Shown: positions 17,130-24,942 of the stretch, one piece after another
Numbering within the stretch: position 1 is the stretch's first letter
Layout: each line of letters begins with the position of its first letter
Assembly: GCF_023571765.1 (NCBI RefSeq)
Contig: NZ_JAMJXC010000018.1
Span: 49,722-113,721, forward strand
Direction: 5' to 3'
Source of the DNA: Xanthobacter aminoxidans
GTDB lineage: Bacteria > Pseudomonadota > Alphaproteobacteria > Rhizobiales > Xanthobacteraceae
Length of the DNA stretch: 64,000 bases
The notes under the pieces: generated by a model
The model's input: the letters and a program-made list of their open reading frames with translations, nothing else
What the model was told of the DNA's origin: nothing
Database searches by the model: none
Position numbers and translations under genes: made by a program

Positions 17130-17768
17130 ATGACGACACCGGAATCCGCCCTCGCGCCCGCCGACGCAGCTCCCATTACCCCTTTGCGCGACTTCGTCAT
17201 CGCTTTTGGTGGATTGCTCGACGAGCACCCCGACGAGGCCCGCATCCTAGAGGACGGTTCCGCCCTGCTCGCCCGGCTGGTGGCACGGGACGACTGGCTA
17301 CCGGAGGCCTTCGCGGCGCCCCACCCCACCTACTACCAGCAATATCTGCTGCACGCGGATTCGACGGAGCGATTCTCCATTGTCAGCTTCGTCTGGGGGC
17401 CGGGGCAGAAAACGCCGATCCACGATCACACGGTCTGGGGCCTCATCGGCATGCTCAGGGGCGCCGAATACAACCAGCCATTCGCGCTCGACACGGCCGG
17501 CCGGCCGGTCCCCTCCGGCGATCCGGACCGGCTCGAGCCCGGTGCCGTCGCGGCGGTCTCCCCGACCATCGGCGACCTGCATCGGGTCAGCAACGCCTTC
17601 GACGATCGGGTCTCCATCTCCATCCATGTCTATGGGGCCAATATCGGGGGTGTCCATCGCCACACCTATCCGGAGGACGGGCCGCGCAAGCCCTTCGTTT
17701 CCGGCTATAGCAACTCTACCCTGCCCAATCTCTGGGGCCGGTCCAAGGACGGCCGACGGAGCGCGTGA
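17130..17768 (+). CDS. Cysteine dioxygenase-like (thiol dioxygenase) cupin protein
   Basis: 212-residue non-haem iron enzyme of the cysteine/3-mercaptopropionate dioxygenase family, which oxidises a thiol to its sulfinate. Iron ligands visible: PIHDH (His98, His100) and LHRVSN (His151), with SFVWGPGQKTPIHDHTVWG as the family signature. Whether the substrate is cysteine, mercaptopropionate or another thiol cannot be read. It is followed 4 nt later by the four-domain rhodanese gene, so sulfinate formation and sulfane-sulfur handling are probably coordinated. Confidence 0.9.
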   Translation: MTTPESALAPADAAPITPLRDFVIAFGGLLDEHPDEARILEDGSALLARLVARDDWLPEAFAAPHPTYYQQYLLHADSTERFSIVSFVWGPGQKTPIHDHTVWGLIGMLRGAEYNQPFALDTAGRPVPSGDPDRLEPGAVAAVSPTIGDLHRVSNAFDDRVSISIHVYGANIGGVHRHTYPEDGPRKPFVSGYSNSTLPNLWGRSKDGRRSA

Positions 17769-17772
17769 CCCC

Positions 17773-19395
17773 ATGACCTATATTGAGGTTGCCACCTTCC
17801 CCACCCTGTCGTTCGCGCAGGTGCGGGCGCGGCTCGCGGCGCGGCAGGAAACCGCCCTCCTCGACGTGCGCGAGGAAGACCCCTTCGCGCAGGAGCACCC
17901 GCTCTGGGCCGCCAACCTGCCGCTCTCGCGCATCGAGCTCGACGCCTACCGCCGCATCCCGCGCCGAGACGCGGTGCTGGTGCTCTACGGCAGCCACGAC
18001 GGCGAGGACCTCGCGCCCCGGGCCGCCCGCAAGCTGATCGCGCTGGGCTATAGCGCCGTGCATCTTCTCGAGGGCGGGCTCGAAGCCTGGCGCGCGGCGG
18101 GCGGAGAGCTGTTCCGCGACGTGAACGTGCCGTCCAAGTCCTTCGGCGAGTTGGTGGAGCACGAGCGGCACACGCCCTCCCTGTCCGCCGAGGAGGTGTC
18201 GCAGCTGATCGCGGACGAGGCCGACATGGTGGTGGTCGACGCCCGGCGCTTCGATGAATACCGCACCATGAGCATTCCCACCGCCACCAGCGTGCCGGGC
18301 GCCGAACTGGTGCTGCGCGTACGCGAGCTGGCGCCCGATGCCGCCACGCGGGTGGTGGTGAACTGTGCCGGGCGCACCCGCTCCATCATCGGCACCCAGT
18401 CCCTCGTCAATGCCGGCCTGCCGAACCCCGTGGCCGCGCTGCGCAACGGCACCATCGGCTGGCTTCTCGCCGGCCAGACGCTGGACCACGGCGCCGACCG
18501 CCGGCCGCCGGAACCAACTGCCGCCACCCGCGCCGCCGCCCGCGCGGATGCACAGGCCGTGGCCGCGCGGGCGGGCGTCCGCTCCCTCGCCTATCCGGGC
18601 CTCTCGGGCTTCCTCGACCCGGAGCACACCACCTATCTCCTCGATGTCCGCACGCCGGAGGAATATGATGCGGGCCACCTGCCCGGCTTCCTCAGCGCCC
18701 CGGGCGGCCAGCTGGTGCAGGAGACGGACCACCACGCGCCTGTGCGCGGCGCCCGCTTCGTGCTGTTCGATACGGACGGGGTGCGCGCGCCCATGACCGG
18801 CTCCTGGCTGGCGCAGATGGGCTGGGAGGTGCATGTGCTCGAAGACGTCCCGGCCGCAGCGCTGAGCGCGACCGGCGCCGCCCCTCCCGACCGCCCGCCT
18901 CTTCCCGAGGTGCCGCTCATCACCGCCGCCGCGCTGGCCGAGGCGCGCGACGGGGCGCAGGACGATCCCGCGGCGCTCCAGATCATCGATGTTTCACCCG
19001 GCGCGGATTATGTCCGCGGGCATATCCCCGGCGCATGGTACGCCATCCGCGCCCAGCTCGGCGCGGCGCTGGAGACCATCCCGGCGGCGCGGCGCTATGT
19101 GGTCACCTGCGGCGCCGGCATCCTCGCCCGCTTCGCCGTGGCGGACCTCGCCGAACACCTCGGCCCCACTGCGGAGGTTTTCGTGCTCGACGGCGGAAAC
19201 GCCGCCTGGCGTGCCGCCGGCCATCCGCTGGCACAGGGCGAAACCCGCCTCGCCGTGCCGCGGACGGATCGCTATCGCCGCCCCTATGAGGGAACGGACG
19301 CGCCGCGTTTGGCGATGCAGGCCTATCTGGACTGGGAGTTCGGCCTCGTCGCCCAGCTCGCCCGCGACGGCACGCATCACTTCCGGGTCGTCTGA
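17773..19395 (+). CDS. Four-domain rhodanese-like protein
   Basis: 540 residues made of four rhodanese domains (about 10-115, 135-245, 270-365, 380-495) plus a C-terminal tail. Domains 2 and 4 carry the sulfur-accepting cysteine (Cys198 in VVVNCAGRTRSII, Cys446 in YVVTCGAGILARF). Domains 1 and 3 lack it: the equivalent loops read LYGSHDGED (71-79) and LFDTDGVRAP (331-340). This looks like a doubled inactive-active pair. It transfers sulfane sulfur to or from an unknown partner in the cytoplasm; no signal peptide is visible. Start set at the ATG 4 nt after the thiol dioxygenase stop. Confidence 0.92.
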   Translation: MTYIEVATFPTLSFAQVRARLAARQETALLDVREEDPFAQEHPLWAANLPLSRIELDAYRRIPRRDAVLVLYGSHDGEDLAPRAARKLIALGYSAVHLLEGGLEAWRAAGGELFRDVNVPSKSFGELVEHERHTPSLSAEEVSQLIADEADMVVVDARRFDEYRTMSIPTATSVPGAELVLRVRELAPDAATRVVVNCAGRTRSIIGTQSLVNAGLPNPVAALRNGTIGWLLAGQTLDHGADRRPPEPTAATRAAARADAQAVAARAGVRSLAYPGLSGFLDPEHTTYLLDVRTPEEYDAGHLPGFLSAPGGQLVQETDHHAPVRGARFVLFDTDGVRAPMTGSWLAQMGWEVHVLEDVPAAALSATGAAPPDRPPLPEVPLITAAALAEARDGAQDDPAALQIIDVSPGADYVRGHIPGAWYAIRAQLGAALETIPAARRYVVTCGAGILARFAVADLAEHLGPTAEVFVLDGGNAAWRAAGHPLAQGETRLAVPRTDRYRRPYEGTDAPRLAMQAYLDWEFGLVAQLARDGTHHFRVV

Positions 19396-19987
19396 GGGGA
19401 AGCCGGCGGGCCTGGCCAGCCACCGGACAGGGGCGGCCAGACGCTCCCGGCCGATGCCCGCCGAGGGTGACAGGCGCGGCCGCGTCTGACTAACAATATA
19501 TAAAATCGAAGGCAAAATTATAAATTTGATTATTCTGCTTTTGTCGAGGCTTCAGTCGGGTGGGGCGCGTTTTCGAGCGGCGTGAACTCCGGTTCACACG
19601 TAGAGAACACGCACACTCACTGACGAGATCGCGTCTTGACGGCTCGAACTCCAGCCCATCCCGCGCGTGTTCCATCGCCTCAACCGCATTCGATACGCAG
19701 ATGCCGCTGACGCACGTCCGGCGGCTCCGTTGGATGACGCGTCGACTGCGGCTTTGCTCCCCGGTCAAGCGGATGCATGGCCTCCTGCGGCGTCGGCAAC
19801 TGCGTCCTCCACCTGATGGTCCGATGCGCGCCTGACCTGCGAGAGAGCGCTGAAACGCGCGCGACGGCAACTTAGGCCAAATTGCCCCGTTGCTTTTTCA
19901 ATTAAATAAATAGATTAAATATAAAACATCACCCACCCGCCGTTGCTGGCGTGGATCACGATCTTGCCCGATGATGGAGTTTCCCCC
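19396..19987. other. 592-nt intergenic region without a convincing gene
   Basis: The only open frames on either strand here (19490-19870 minus, 19560-19835 plus) have low-complexity, arginine-rich translations and no ribosome sites. Two AT-rich patches stand out against the GC-rich background: 19490-19545 (just after the rhodanese gene) and 19885-19930 (upstream of the next ABC operon), the latter a likely promoter. Nothing else is recognised. Confidence 0.6.
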
Positions 19988-21118
19988 ATGTGCGAAGCCT
20001 GCAACAACAATGACATCGAAGCGTTTGCCAAGGCGTCCGCGCAGGCAGATTCGCCCGGCGTCGACCGCCAGCGCCGTTCGGTGCTTGCCGCTGCTGCTGC
20101 GGGTCTGGTCGCGGCGCTCACGCCTGCAGTCTTCCGTCGGCAGGCCCACGCGGCCGAGAGCGGCAAGTTCCGCGTTGGCTACATCGCCGAGCCGGCCCAC
20201 GGTCTTCATTTCATCGCCAAGGAGAAGGGCTACTTCAAGGACGAAGGCCTGGATGTCGAGCTACTGCAGTTCAAGTCGGCGGGCGAGGGCCTGACCGCGC
20301 TCAAGTCGGGACAGCTGGACATCGGTACGTTCGGCTCAGCCGCGCCCCTCCTCTTCATCTCGCAGGGCACGCCCTTCACCATCTTCGGCGGCATGATGAT
20401 CGGCGGACAGGCGCTCATCGCCCGACCGGAAACGGCGGCCGGACTAAAGGACATCGCAAGCTATCGCGGCAAGAAGCTCGGCCTCGTGCGGCTTTCCACC
20501 GGCGACGTGGTGTTCAGCGGCGCGCTGAAGAAGGCGGGCATCGATCCGAAGAAGGATATCGTCCGGATAGAGCTGCCGTCCCCCGGCGTGGTGGTGGAGG
20601 CGGTGAAGAAGGGGGAGGTGGACGTCGGCCTCGTTTTCTCCCCGCACTTCACGCTGGCGGAAAAGCAGGGGCTCGTCGTCTCCAACCTGATCGAGGACTT
20701 CTACGCCAACTATACCTGCTGCCGCCTGACGGCCAACACGGCCGATTTCGAGAGCCGCAAGGGCGAATACCAAGCCTATCTCAAGGGGCTGATCCGCGCC
20801 TACAAGGTCTATTCCACCGATCCGGAAGAGACGGTGCGCATCTTCACCACCTCGCTCAAGCTGGACGAGGCCATCATCCGTCGCGACACCTATACCCGCA
20901 AGGCATTCGCCTCCCATCCCGATCCCCTGCGCAAGGGCACGCTGGATTTCTGGCAGGCCATGGTCGACGCGGACTATGTGGCCGCGAAGGACTACCCCGT
21001 CGCCAAGCATATCGACGTCGACGTCTACAAGGCGGCGCTCAACTCGGTCATCGCCCGCGAGCCCAACGACAAGGTCTTCGCGGAACTCGCCACGTTCTAC
21101 GCCGCCAACAACGCCTGA
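19988..21118 (+). CDS. ABC transporter solute-binding protein with N-terminal CxxC and Tat signal
   Basis: 376-residue NitT/TauT-family binding protein. The N-terminus is odd: MCEACNNNDIEAFAKASAQ puts a CxxC motif at residues 2-5, about 35 residues before a twin-arginine signal (DRQRRSVLAAAAAGLVAAL). The mature domain begins FRVGYIAEPAHGLHFIAKEKGYFKDEG, a standard family start. Start chosen at the ATG 10 nt after GGAG. Twin-arginine export suggests folding or cofactor binding before export, and the CxxC could bind a metal or thiol in the cytoplasm. The operon continues with a permease, an ATPase and a MerC-domain protein. Confidence 0.87.
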   Translation: MCEACNNNDIEAFAKASAQADSPGVDRQRRSVLAAAAAGLVAALTPAVFRRQAHAAESGKFRVGYIAEPAHGLHFIAKEKGYFKDEGLDVELLQFKSAGEGLTALKSGQLDIGTFGSAAPLLFISQGTPFTIFGGMMIGGQALIARPETAAGLKDIASYRGKKLGLVRLSTGDVVFSGALKKAGIDPKKDIVRIELPSPGVVVEAVKKGEVDVGLVFSPHFTLAEKQGLVVSNLIEDFYANYTCCRLTANTADFESRKGEYQAYLKGLIRAYKVYSTDPEETVRIFTTSLKLDEAIIRRDTYTRKAFASHPDPLRKGTLDFWQAMVDADYVAAKDYPVAKHIDVDVYKAALNSVIAREPNDKVFAELATFYAANNA

Positions 21119-21128
21119 GGTGCTGGTC

Positions 21129-22124
21129 TTGTCCTCCACGCAAATCCGAGCCGGCGGCGCCCACCCCGGCACACGGCCCGCAGCCCTTGGGCCGGGACGG
21201 GGCGCACCGGCAGGCCTGCACTGGTCCCAGACCCTGCCGGCGGGTGCGATCTTGGCCGGCCTGCTCCTAGCCAGCGCCTGGCCCGGATCTGAGGAGGGGT
21301 TTCCCCTTTACCTCGTCCTGTTCGCCGTCGGCGTCGGCGTGGTCGCGCTGGCCCGGTGGCGGCTGGCCGGTTCAGACGTAGCACGCCAGTCGGTGTGCGA
21401 CGTCGCGGCGATCCTCTACGCTATTCTTCTCGCCTGGCAGCTCGCGACGGCCCACTTTGCCGCCCTGGACCCGATGTTGTTTCCGCCCCCCGAACTGACG
21501 CTCCGGCTGTTCGTGAAGGAGCTGCCGGATCTGCTCTACTGCCTCAGATCCTCCCTGATCCTTCTCGTATCGGGGTTCGGAGCCGCGCTCGCGCTGTCGC
21601 TGCCGCTGGGCCTGTATGTGGGATGGCATACGCGGCTGCATCACGCCGTCAGCCCGTTCACAAAGATCCTCGGCACCATACCGCCGGTGGTCTTCATTCC
21701 CTACATCGTCCACGTCCTGCCGTCGTTCAAGAGCGCCTCCATCGTGGTGATCTTCATCGGCGCCTTCTGGCCGATCTTCATAAATACGGTGGCGGGCGTC
21801 TTCAACGTGCCCAAGGGCCTGATCGATTCCGGGCGGGTCCTCAACCTCAGCACCCGCAAGATGCTCCTGCGCGTCGTGCTGCCGGCCGCCCTGCCCTCGA
21901 TCTGCACCGGCGCCTCCCTTGCCCTGGGCTTCTCCTTCCTGCTGCTGACGGCGGCGGAGGTCATCGGCGCCAATTCGGGCATCGGATGGTATGTGCACTA
22001 CTTCTCCGATTTTGCCGATTATCACCGGGTGGTCGTGGGCATCATCTTCATCGGCATCGTCGTGGTAGCGATCACCCTCGCCACCGAGCGGCTTGAACGC
22101 CACCTCCTGCGCTGGCGCAGTTGA
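21129..22124 (+). CDS. ABC transporter permease, SsuC/TauC type, extended N-terminus
   Basis: About 331 residues, longer than the usual 250-290 because of two extra hydrophobic stretches near the N-terminus (LPAGAILAGLLLASAWP and FPLYLVLFAVGVGVVALA) before the ordinary permease core. EAA-type loop: SGRVLNLSTRKMLLRVVLP. No ATG suits; TTG at 21129 lies 8 nt after GAGG, with GTG 21120 as an alternative. It follows the binding-protein gene by 10 nt. Confidence 0.88.
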   Translation: MSSTQIRAGGAHPGTRPAALGPGRGAPAGLHWSQTLPAGAILAGLLLASAWPGSEEGFPLYLVLFAVGVGVVALARWRLAGSDVARQSVCDVAAILYAILLAWQLATAHFAALDPMLFPPPELTLRLFVKELPDLLYCLRSSLILLVSGFGAALALSLPLGLYVGWHTRLHHAVSPFTKILGTIPPVVFIPYIVHVLPSFKSASIVVIFIGAFWPIFINTVAGVFNVPKGLIDSGRVLNLSTRKMLLRVVLPAALPSICTGASLALGFSFLLLTAAEVIGANSGIGWYVHYFSDFADYHRVVVGIIFIGIVVVAITLATERLERHLLRWRS

Positions 22125-22136
22125 AGGAGAAAAGCC

Positions 22137-22934
22137 GTGACCAAGTGCGTCGAAATCGAGAACCTCTCCTTCGCCTATCGCGGCAATCTCGTGCTGCGCG
22201 GCGTCAACATCACGGCGGAAGGTGGTGACTTCGTCTGCCTGCTGGGCCCGTCCGGCTGCGGGAAGAGCACGCTGCTGCGCCTCATCGCCGGGCTTGAGCG
22301 GCCGGATGCCGGCAGCATCCTTATCGGCGGTGCGGCGGTGTCGGGGCCGGGCCTTGATCGCGGCGTGGTGTTCCAGGACTATTCGCTCTTTCCCTGGCTC
22401 ACAGCAGGCGAGAACCTCGTCTTCGCCCTGGAGCAGGCCTTCCCGGACCGCCGCCGGCGGGACCACGTGGAGGACGCACGCGCGCAGCTCGGCCGCGTCC
22501 ACCTGGAAGGCGCCTTCGACAAGCTGCCCTCGCAATTGTCCGGCGGCATGCGCCAGCGCGTGGCCATCGCCCGCGCCTTCGCCACCGATCCGCCCCTGCT
22601 GCTCATGGACGAGCCCTTCGGCGCCCTGGACGCGGTGACGCGGGCGCATCTGCAGGAACATCTCCTCGCCCTGTGGCAGACCCCGTCGGGCGCGGCGAAG
22701 ACGGTGTTCTTTGTCACCCACGATGTGGACGAGGCGATCCTGCTCGCGAGCACTGTGGTGGTCCTCGGCGCCAATCCCGGACGGATCCGCGGCGTGTTCG
22801 ATATCGACGTGGCGCGCCCCCGCTCGCGTCAGTCCATCCAGTCGAGCCCGCGCTACCTCGCACTGCGAGCCGCCATGGTCGATCTTCTCTACGAGAGAAG
22901 CGACGATGCGGGCGATGCCGGCACCCCTCAATAG
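22137..22934 (+). CDS. ABC transporter ATP-binding protein, SsuB/TauB type
   Basis: 265 residues, GTG start behind GAAGGAGAAA. Walker A GPSGCGKSTLLRLI, Q-loop FQDYSLFPWL, signature LSGGMRQRVAIARAF, Walker B LLMDEPFGALDAVTR, H-loop VTHDVDEAILL. The FQDYSLFPWL block differs from the FQ-HRLLPWL of the other ATPases here, so this importer is a separate lineage rather than a duplicate. It is followed 24 nt later by the MerC-domain gene. Confidence 0.94.
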   Translation: MTKCVEIENLSFAYRGNLVLRGVNITAEGGDFVCLLGPSGCGKSTLLRLIAGLERPDAGSILIGGAAVSGPGLDRGVVFQDYSLFPWLTAGENLVFALEQAFPDRRRRDHVEDARAQLGRVHLEGAFDKLPSQLSGGMRQRVAIARAFATDPPLLLMDEPFGALDAVTRAHLQEHLLALWQTPSGAAKTVFFVTHDVDEAILLASTVVVLGANPGRIRGVFDIDVARPRSRQSIQSSPRYLALRAAMVDLLYERSDDAGDAGTPQ

Positions 22935-22958
22935 CCCCTAATCCGACGAGACACGGAC

Positions 22959-23390
22959 ATGACGGACACGCCCCAGACCAATTCCTCGCCGCTTTCGGTG
23001 CTGACCGCATGGCTGCGTCGGCCGTGGGTGGACATCGCCGCCACTTCGGTATCTCTGCTGTGCCTGCTACATTGCATCGTCCCGCCTTTGCTCATCCTCC
23101 TGTTTCCGCTTCTCGCTTATGAGATCGAGCTGCCGGAATACATTCACGTCGTGCTGCTGGCGGCGGCCATCCCCCTCAGCCTCATCGCCTTGCGACAGGG
23201 CCTGAAGGATCATGGCAAGGTATTGCTCGTGGTGCTCGGCGTGCTCGGCCAAGGTATTGTGGCCTTCGGTGTCCTGAGCGAATCCGTGCCAGTGCTCGAA
23301 ACCGGCCTGACCGTCATCGGCGTGAGCATTGTCGCGCTGGTACACCTGCTGAACTGGCATATCCGCCGCCGCAAGAACGCACTAAACTGA
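22959..23390 (+). CDS. MerC-domain membrane protein
   Basis: 143 residues with about four transmembrane segments (IAATSVSLLCLLHCIVPPLLILLFP; VVLLAAAIPLSLIAL; VLLVVLGVLGQGIVAFGV; LTVIGVSIVALVHLLNW). The first helix carries the metal/thiol-binding cysteines of the MerC family (CLLHCIVPP). Classical MerC moves Hg(II) into the cytoplasm, but there is no MerA, MerR or other mer gene here; instead it is the last gene of an ABC import operon. A role in handling a thiophilic metal or a thiol-containing ligand is suggested only by context. Confidence 0.85.
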   Translation: MTDTPQTNSSPLSVLTAWLRRPWVDIAATSVSLLCLLHCIVPPLLILLFPLLAYEIELPEYIHVVLLAAAIPLSLIALRQGLKDHGKVLLVVLGVLGQGIVAFGVLSESVPVLETGLTVIGVSIVALVHLLNWHIRRRKNALN

Positions 23391-23453
23391 TGGGTTGGAT
23401 GCCCCCTCCGGCCGGCGTCGTAGATGTCTGCGCAGCGCTTTCGCGGCGCTTGC

Positions 23454-23618
23454 ATGGGAGGAGCACATGCCGATGTTCATGTCCTCGCGATCGACCTGGC
23501 CAAGCGGAGCTTCCAGGTCTGCGGCACGGATCGGGGCGGGCGGTTCTGTTCAACCGGACGGTGTCCTGCGCCAAACTGATCCAGCTATTGACTGCGCAAT
23601 CGCCCTGCATCGTGGCGA
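23454..23618 (+). pseudogene. IS110-family transposase, N-terminal fragment with frameshift
   Basis: From ATG 23454 the frame reads MGGAHADVHVLAIDLAKRSF, the start of the RuvC-like catalytic domain of IS110 transposases (aspartate in AIDLAK). After about 35 codons homology moves to another frame (VLFNRTVSCAKLIQLLTAQS). The fragment stops where the IS3-type element begins, so the later element probably inserted into it. Confidence 0.7.
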
Positions 23619-23680
23619 TGATCCTCCCCCGTTTTGGTGGACACCCATGTTAGCTTTTATGAGCTTCACCGGAGTGTTCG

Positions 23681-24472
23681 ATGGGCGCACGGCGTCGGGT
23701 GTTTCCAGGGGCGTTCAAGCGGGAGGCGGTTGAGCGGGTGGCCTCCAGCGGCCTTTTCACCTCACAGGTGGCGCAGGAACTGGGGCCGCACGAGACGGTG
23801 CTGCGCCGGTGGGTGAGAGACCTCGCCCCCCAGGCGACGGAGCCGGCGCGGCGCCCGATCCCGCAGGCGGCGGCCCCGTCGCCGGCAGATCTGGCTGCCG
23901 AGAATGCCCGGCTCAGGCGGGAGAACGAACGCCTACGGATGGAGCGCGACATCTCGAAAAAAGGCCTTGCTCATCTTCGGAGCGGCCTCCCGATGAAGTT
24001 CGGGTTCGACGATGAGCATCGCGCTGTGTGGCCGGTCAGTGTGATGTGCTCGGCCTTGGGGCTGTCCGCCAGCGGCCATTGTGCTTGGCGTGCCCGTCCG
24101 GAGAGCTTGCGCGCACAGGCTGACCGGGCGCTCACCGATGACATCCGGCTGATCCACGCGGAGAGCAGCGGGACCTATGGTGCCCCCCGGATCCATGCAG
24201 TGCTGCGAGGGCATGGTCGGCGCGTGGGCCGTTCCCGGATCGAGCGGCTGATGCGCCGCGCCGGCACCCAGATCTACTTCTGCGATCCTCAGAGTCCGTG
24301 GCAGCATGGCACCAATGAGAACACGAATGGATTGCTGCGCCAGTACTTTCCAAAGGGTACGGATCTGAGCGCACACAGTGCAGAAACGATCGCCGCCGTT
24401 GCGGCAACCCTCAACGCAAGGCCCCGAAAAACCCTCGGCTGGAAGAGCTCAGCCGAAGCACTTGACCAGTGA
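23681..24472 (+). pseudogene. Chimeric transposase: IS3 OrfA/OrfB N-terminus fused to IS30 C-terminus
   Basis: 263 codons. Residues 1-90 are an IS3 OrfA with helix-turn-helix (FKREAVERVASSGLFTSQVA) and leucine-zipper-like region ENARLRRENERLRMERD. OrfB follows in the same frame without the usual programmed -1 frameshift (MKFGFDDEHRAVWPVSVMC; TYGAPRIHAVLRGHGRRVG). At about 24266 the sequence switches to the C-terminus of an IS30 transposase (IYFCDPQSPWQHGTNENTNG; LNARPRKTLGWKSSAEALDQ). The IS3 catalytic aspartates are gone, so it cannot be active. Confidence 0.75.
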
Positions 24473-24520
24473 TTAGAATAGGATGGAACACAACTGTTGC
24501 GTCGACCGATTGAATCCGCC
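24266..24520 (+). mobile_element. IS30-family 3' fragment embedded in the IS3 element
   Basis: Encodes the last about 68 residues of an IS30-type transposase, including the DDE-domain glutamate region (GTNENTNGLLRQYFPKGTDL), followed by non-coding sequence ending ACTGTTGCGTCGACCG, which resembles an IS30 right end. IS3 OrfB coding resumes just after it (CAATATGCTGCCGAGGCC). Confidence 0.6.
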
Positions 24521-24790
24521 CAATATGCTGCCGAGGCCTACCGCGGGGCGCTTGCTACCGCGAGCATCACCCCATCCATGAGCCGCAGGGGCGATTGCTG
24601 GGACAATGCCCCCATGGAGAGCTTCTTCCACACGCTGAAAACCGAGCGGGTCCATCATCGACTCTATGCCACGAACGCCGAGGCAAGACGGGACCTGCTC
24701 GGATAGATTGAGGGCTTCTACAATTCCCGCCGCCTGCACTCCGCGCTCGGCTACATCAGCCCGGCCCAGATGGAACGTAGAGCGGCATAA
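24497..24790 (+). pseudogene. IS3 OrfB C-terminal remnant with internal amber stop
   Basis: Reads YAAEAYRGALATASITPSMS, RRGDCWDNAPMESFFHTLKT and then, after an in-frame TAG at 24704-24706, IEGFYNSRRLHSALGYISPA to a TAA at 24788-24790. The D-N-A-P-M-E-S-F-F block with the catalytic glutamate is intact, so the amber codon is a later point mutation (normally a tyrosine in YIEGFYN). Confidence 0.75.
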
Positions 24791-24942
24791 CCCCGTCCAC
24801 TTTTTCGGGGGAAGATCACTCGCGAATTCCTCGCTGGCGGGTGCGGCGCTGTGCGGCAAGGTTAAGCGGGCGCCGCGGCCGAGCCTCATATCAATGACTG
24901 ACGGGCGGCCACCGGACGCCTTCTTTCGGAGCGACTGACACA

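Larger units (their letters stand above)
23619..24818 (+). mobile_element. IS3-family insertion sequence remnant (1.2 kb) with an IS30 segment inside
   Basis: Imperfect terminal inverted repeats: TGATCCTCCCCCGTTTTGG at 23619 and, read inward from the right end at 24818, TGATCTTCCCCCGAAAAAG; both continue into TGGAC or GTGGAC. The element holds an IS3 orfA, the start of orfB, a foreign IS30 segment and the end of orfB. The flanking 3-4 bases do not match, so no target duplication survives. Confidence 0.8.

Noticed and set aside
19490..19870. Small minus-strand gene in the 19.4-20.0 kb gap
   Set aside because: Arginine/serine-rich translation, no ribosome site, no recognisable motif.
21372..22931. 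519-codon minus-strand open frame
   Set aside because: Antisense to an intact permease and ATPase with all motifs; composition is the typical H/E/D/R-rich complement of GC-rich coding DNA.
22959..23390. Mercury-resistance operon
   Set aside because: Only a MerC-domain protein is present; no MerR, MerT, MerP or MerA, and it is cotranscribed with an ABC importer.
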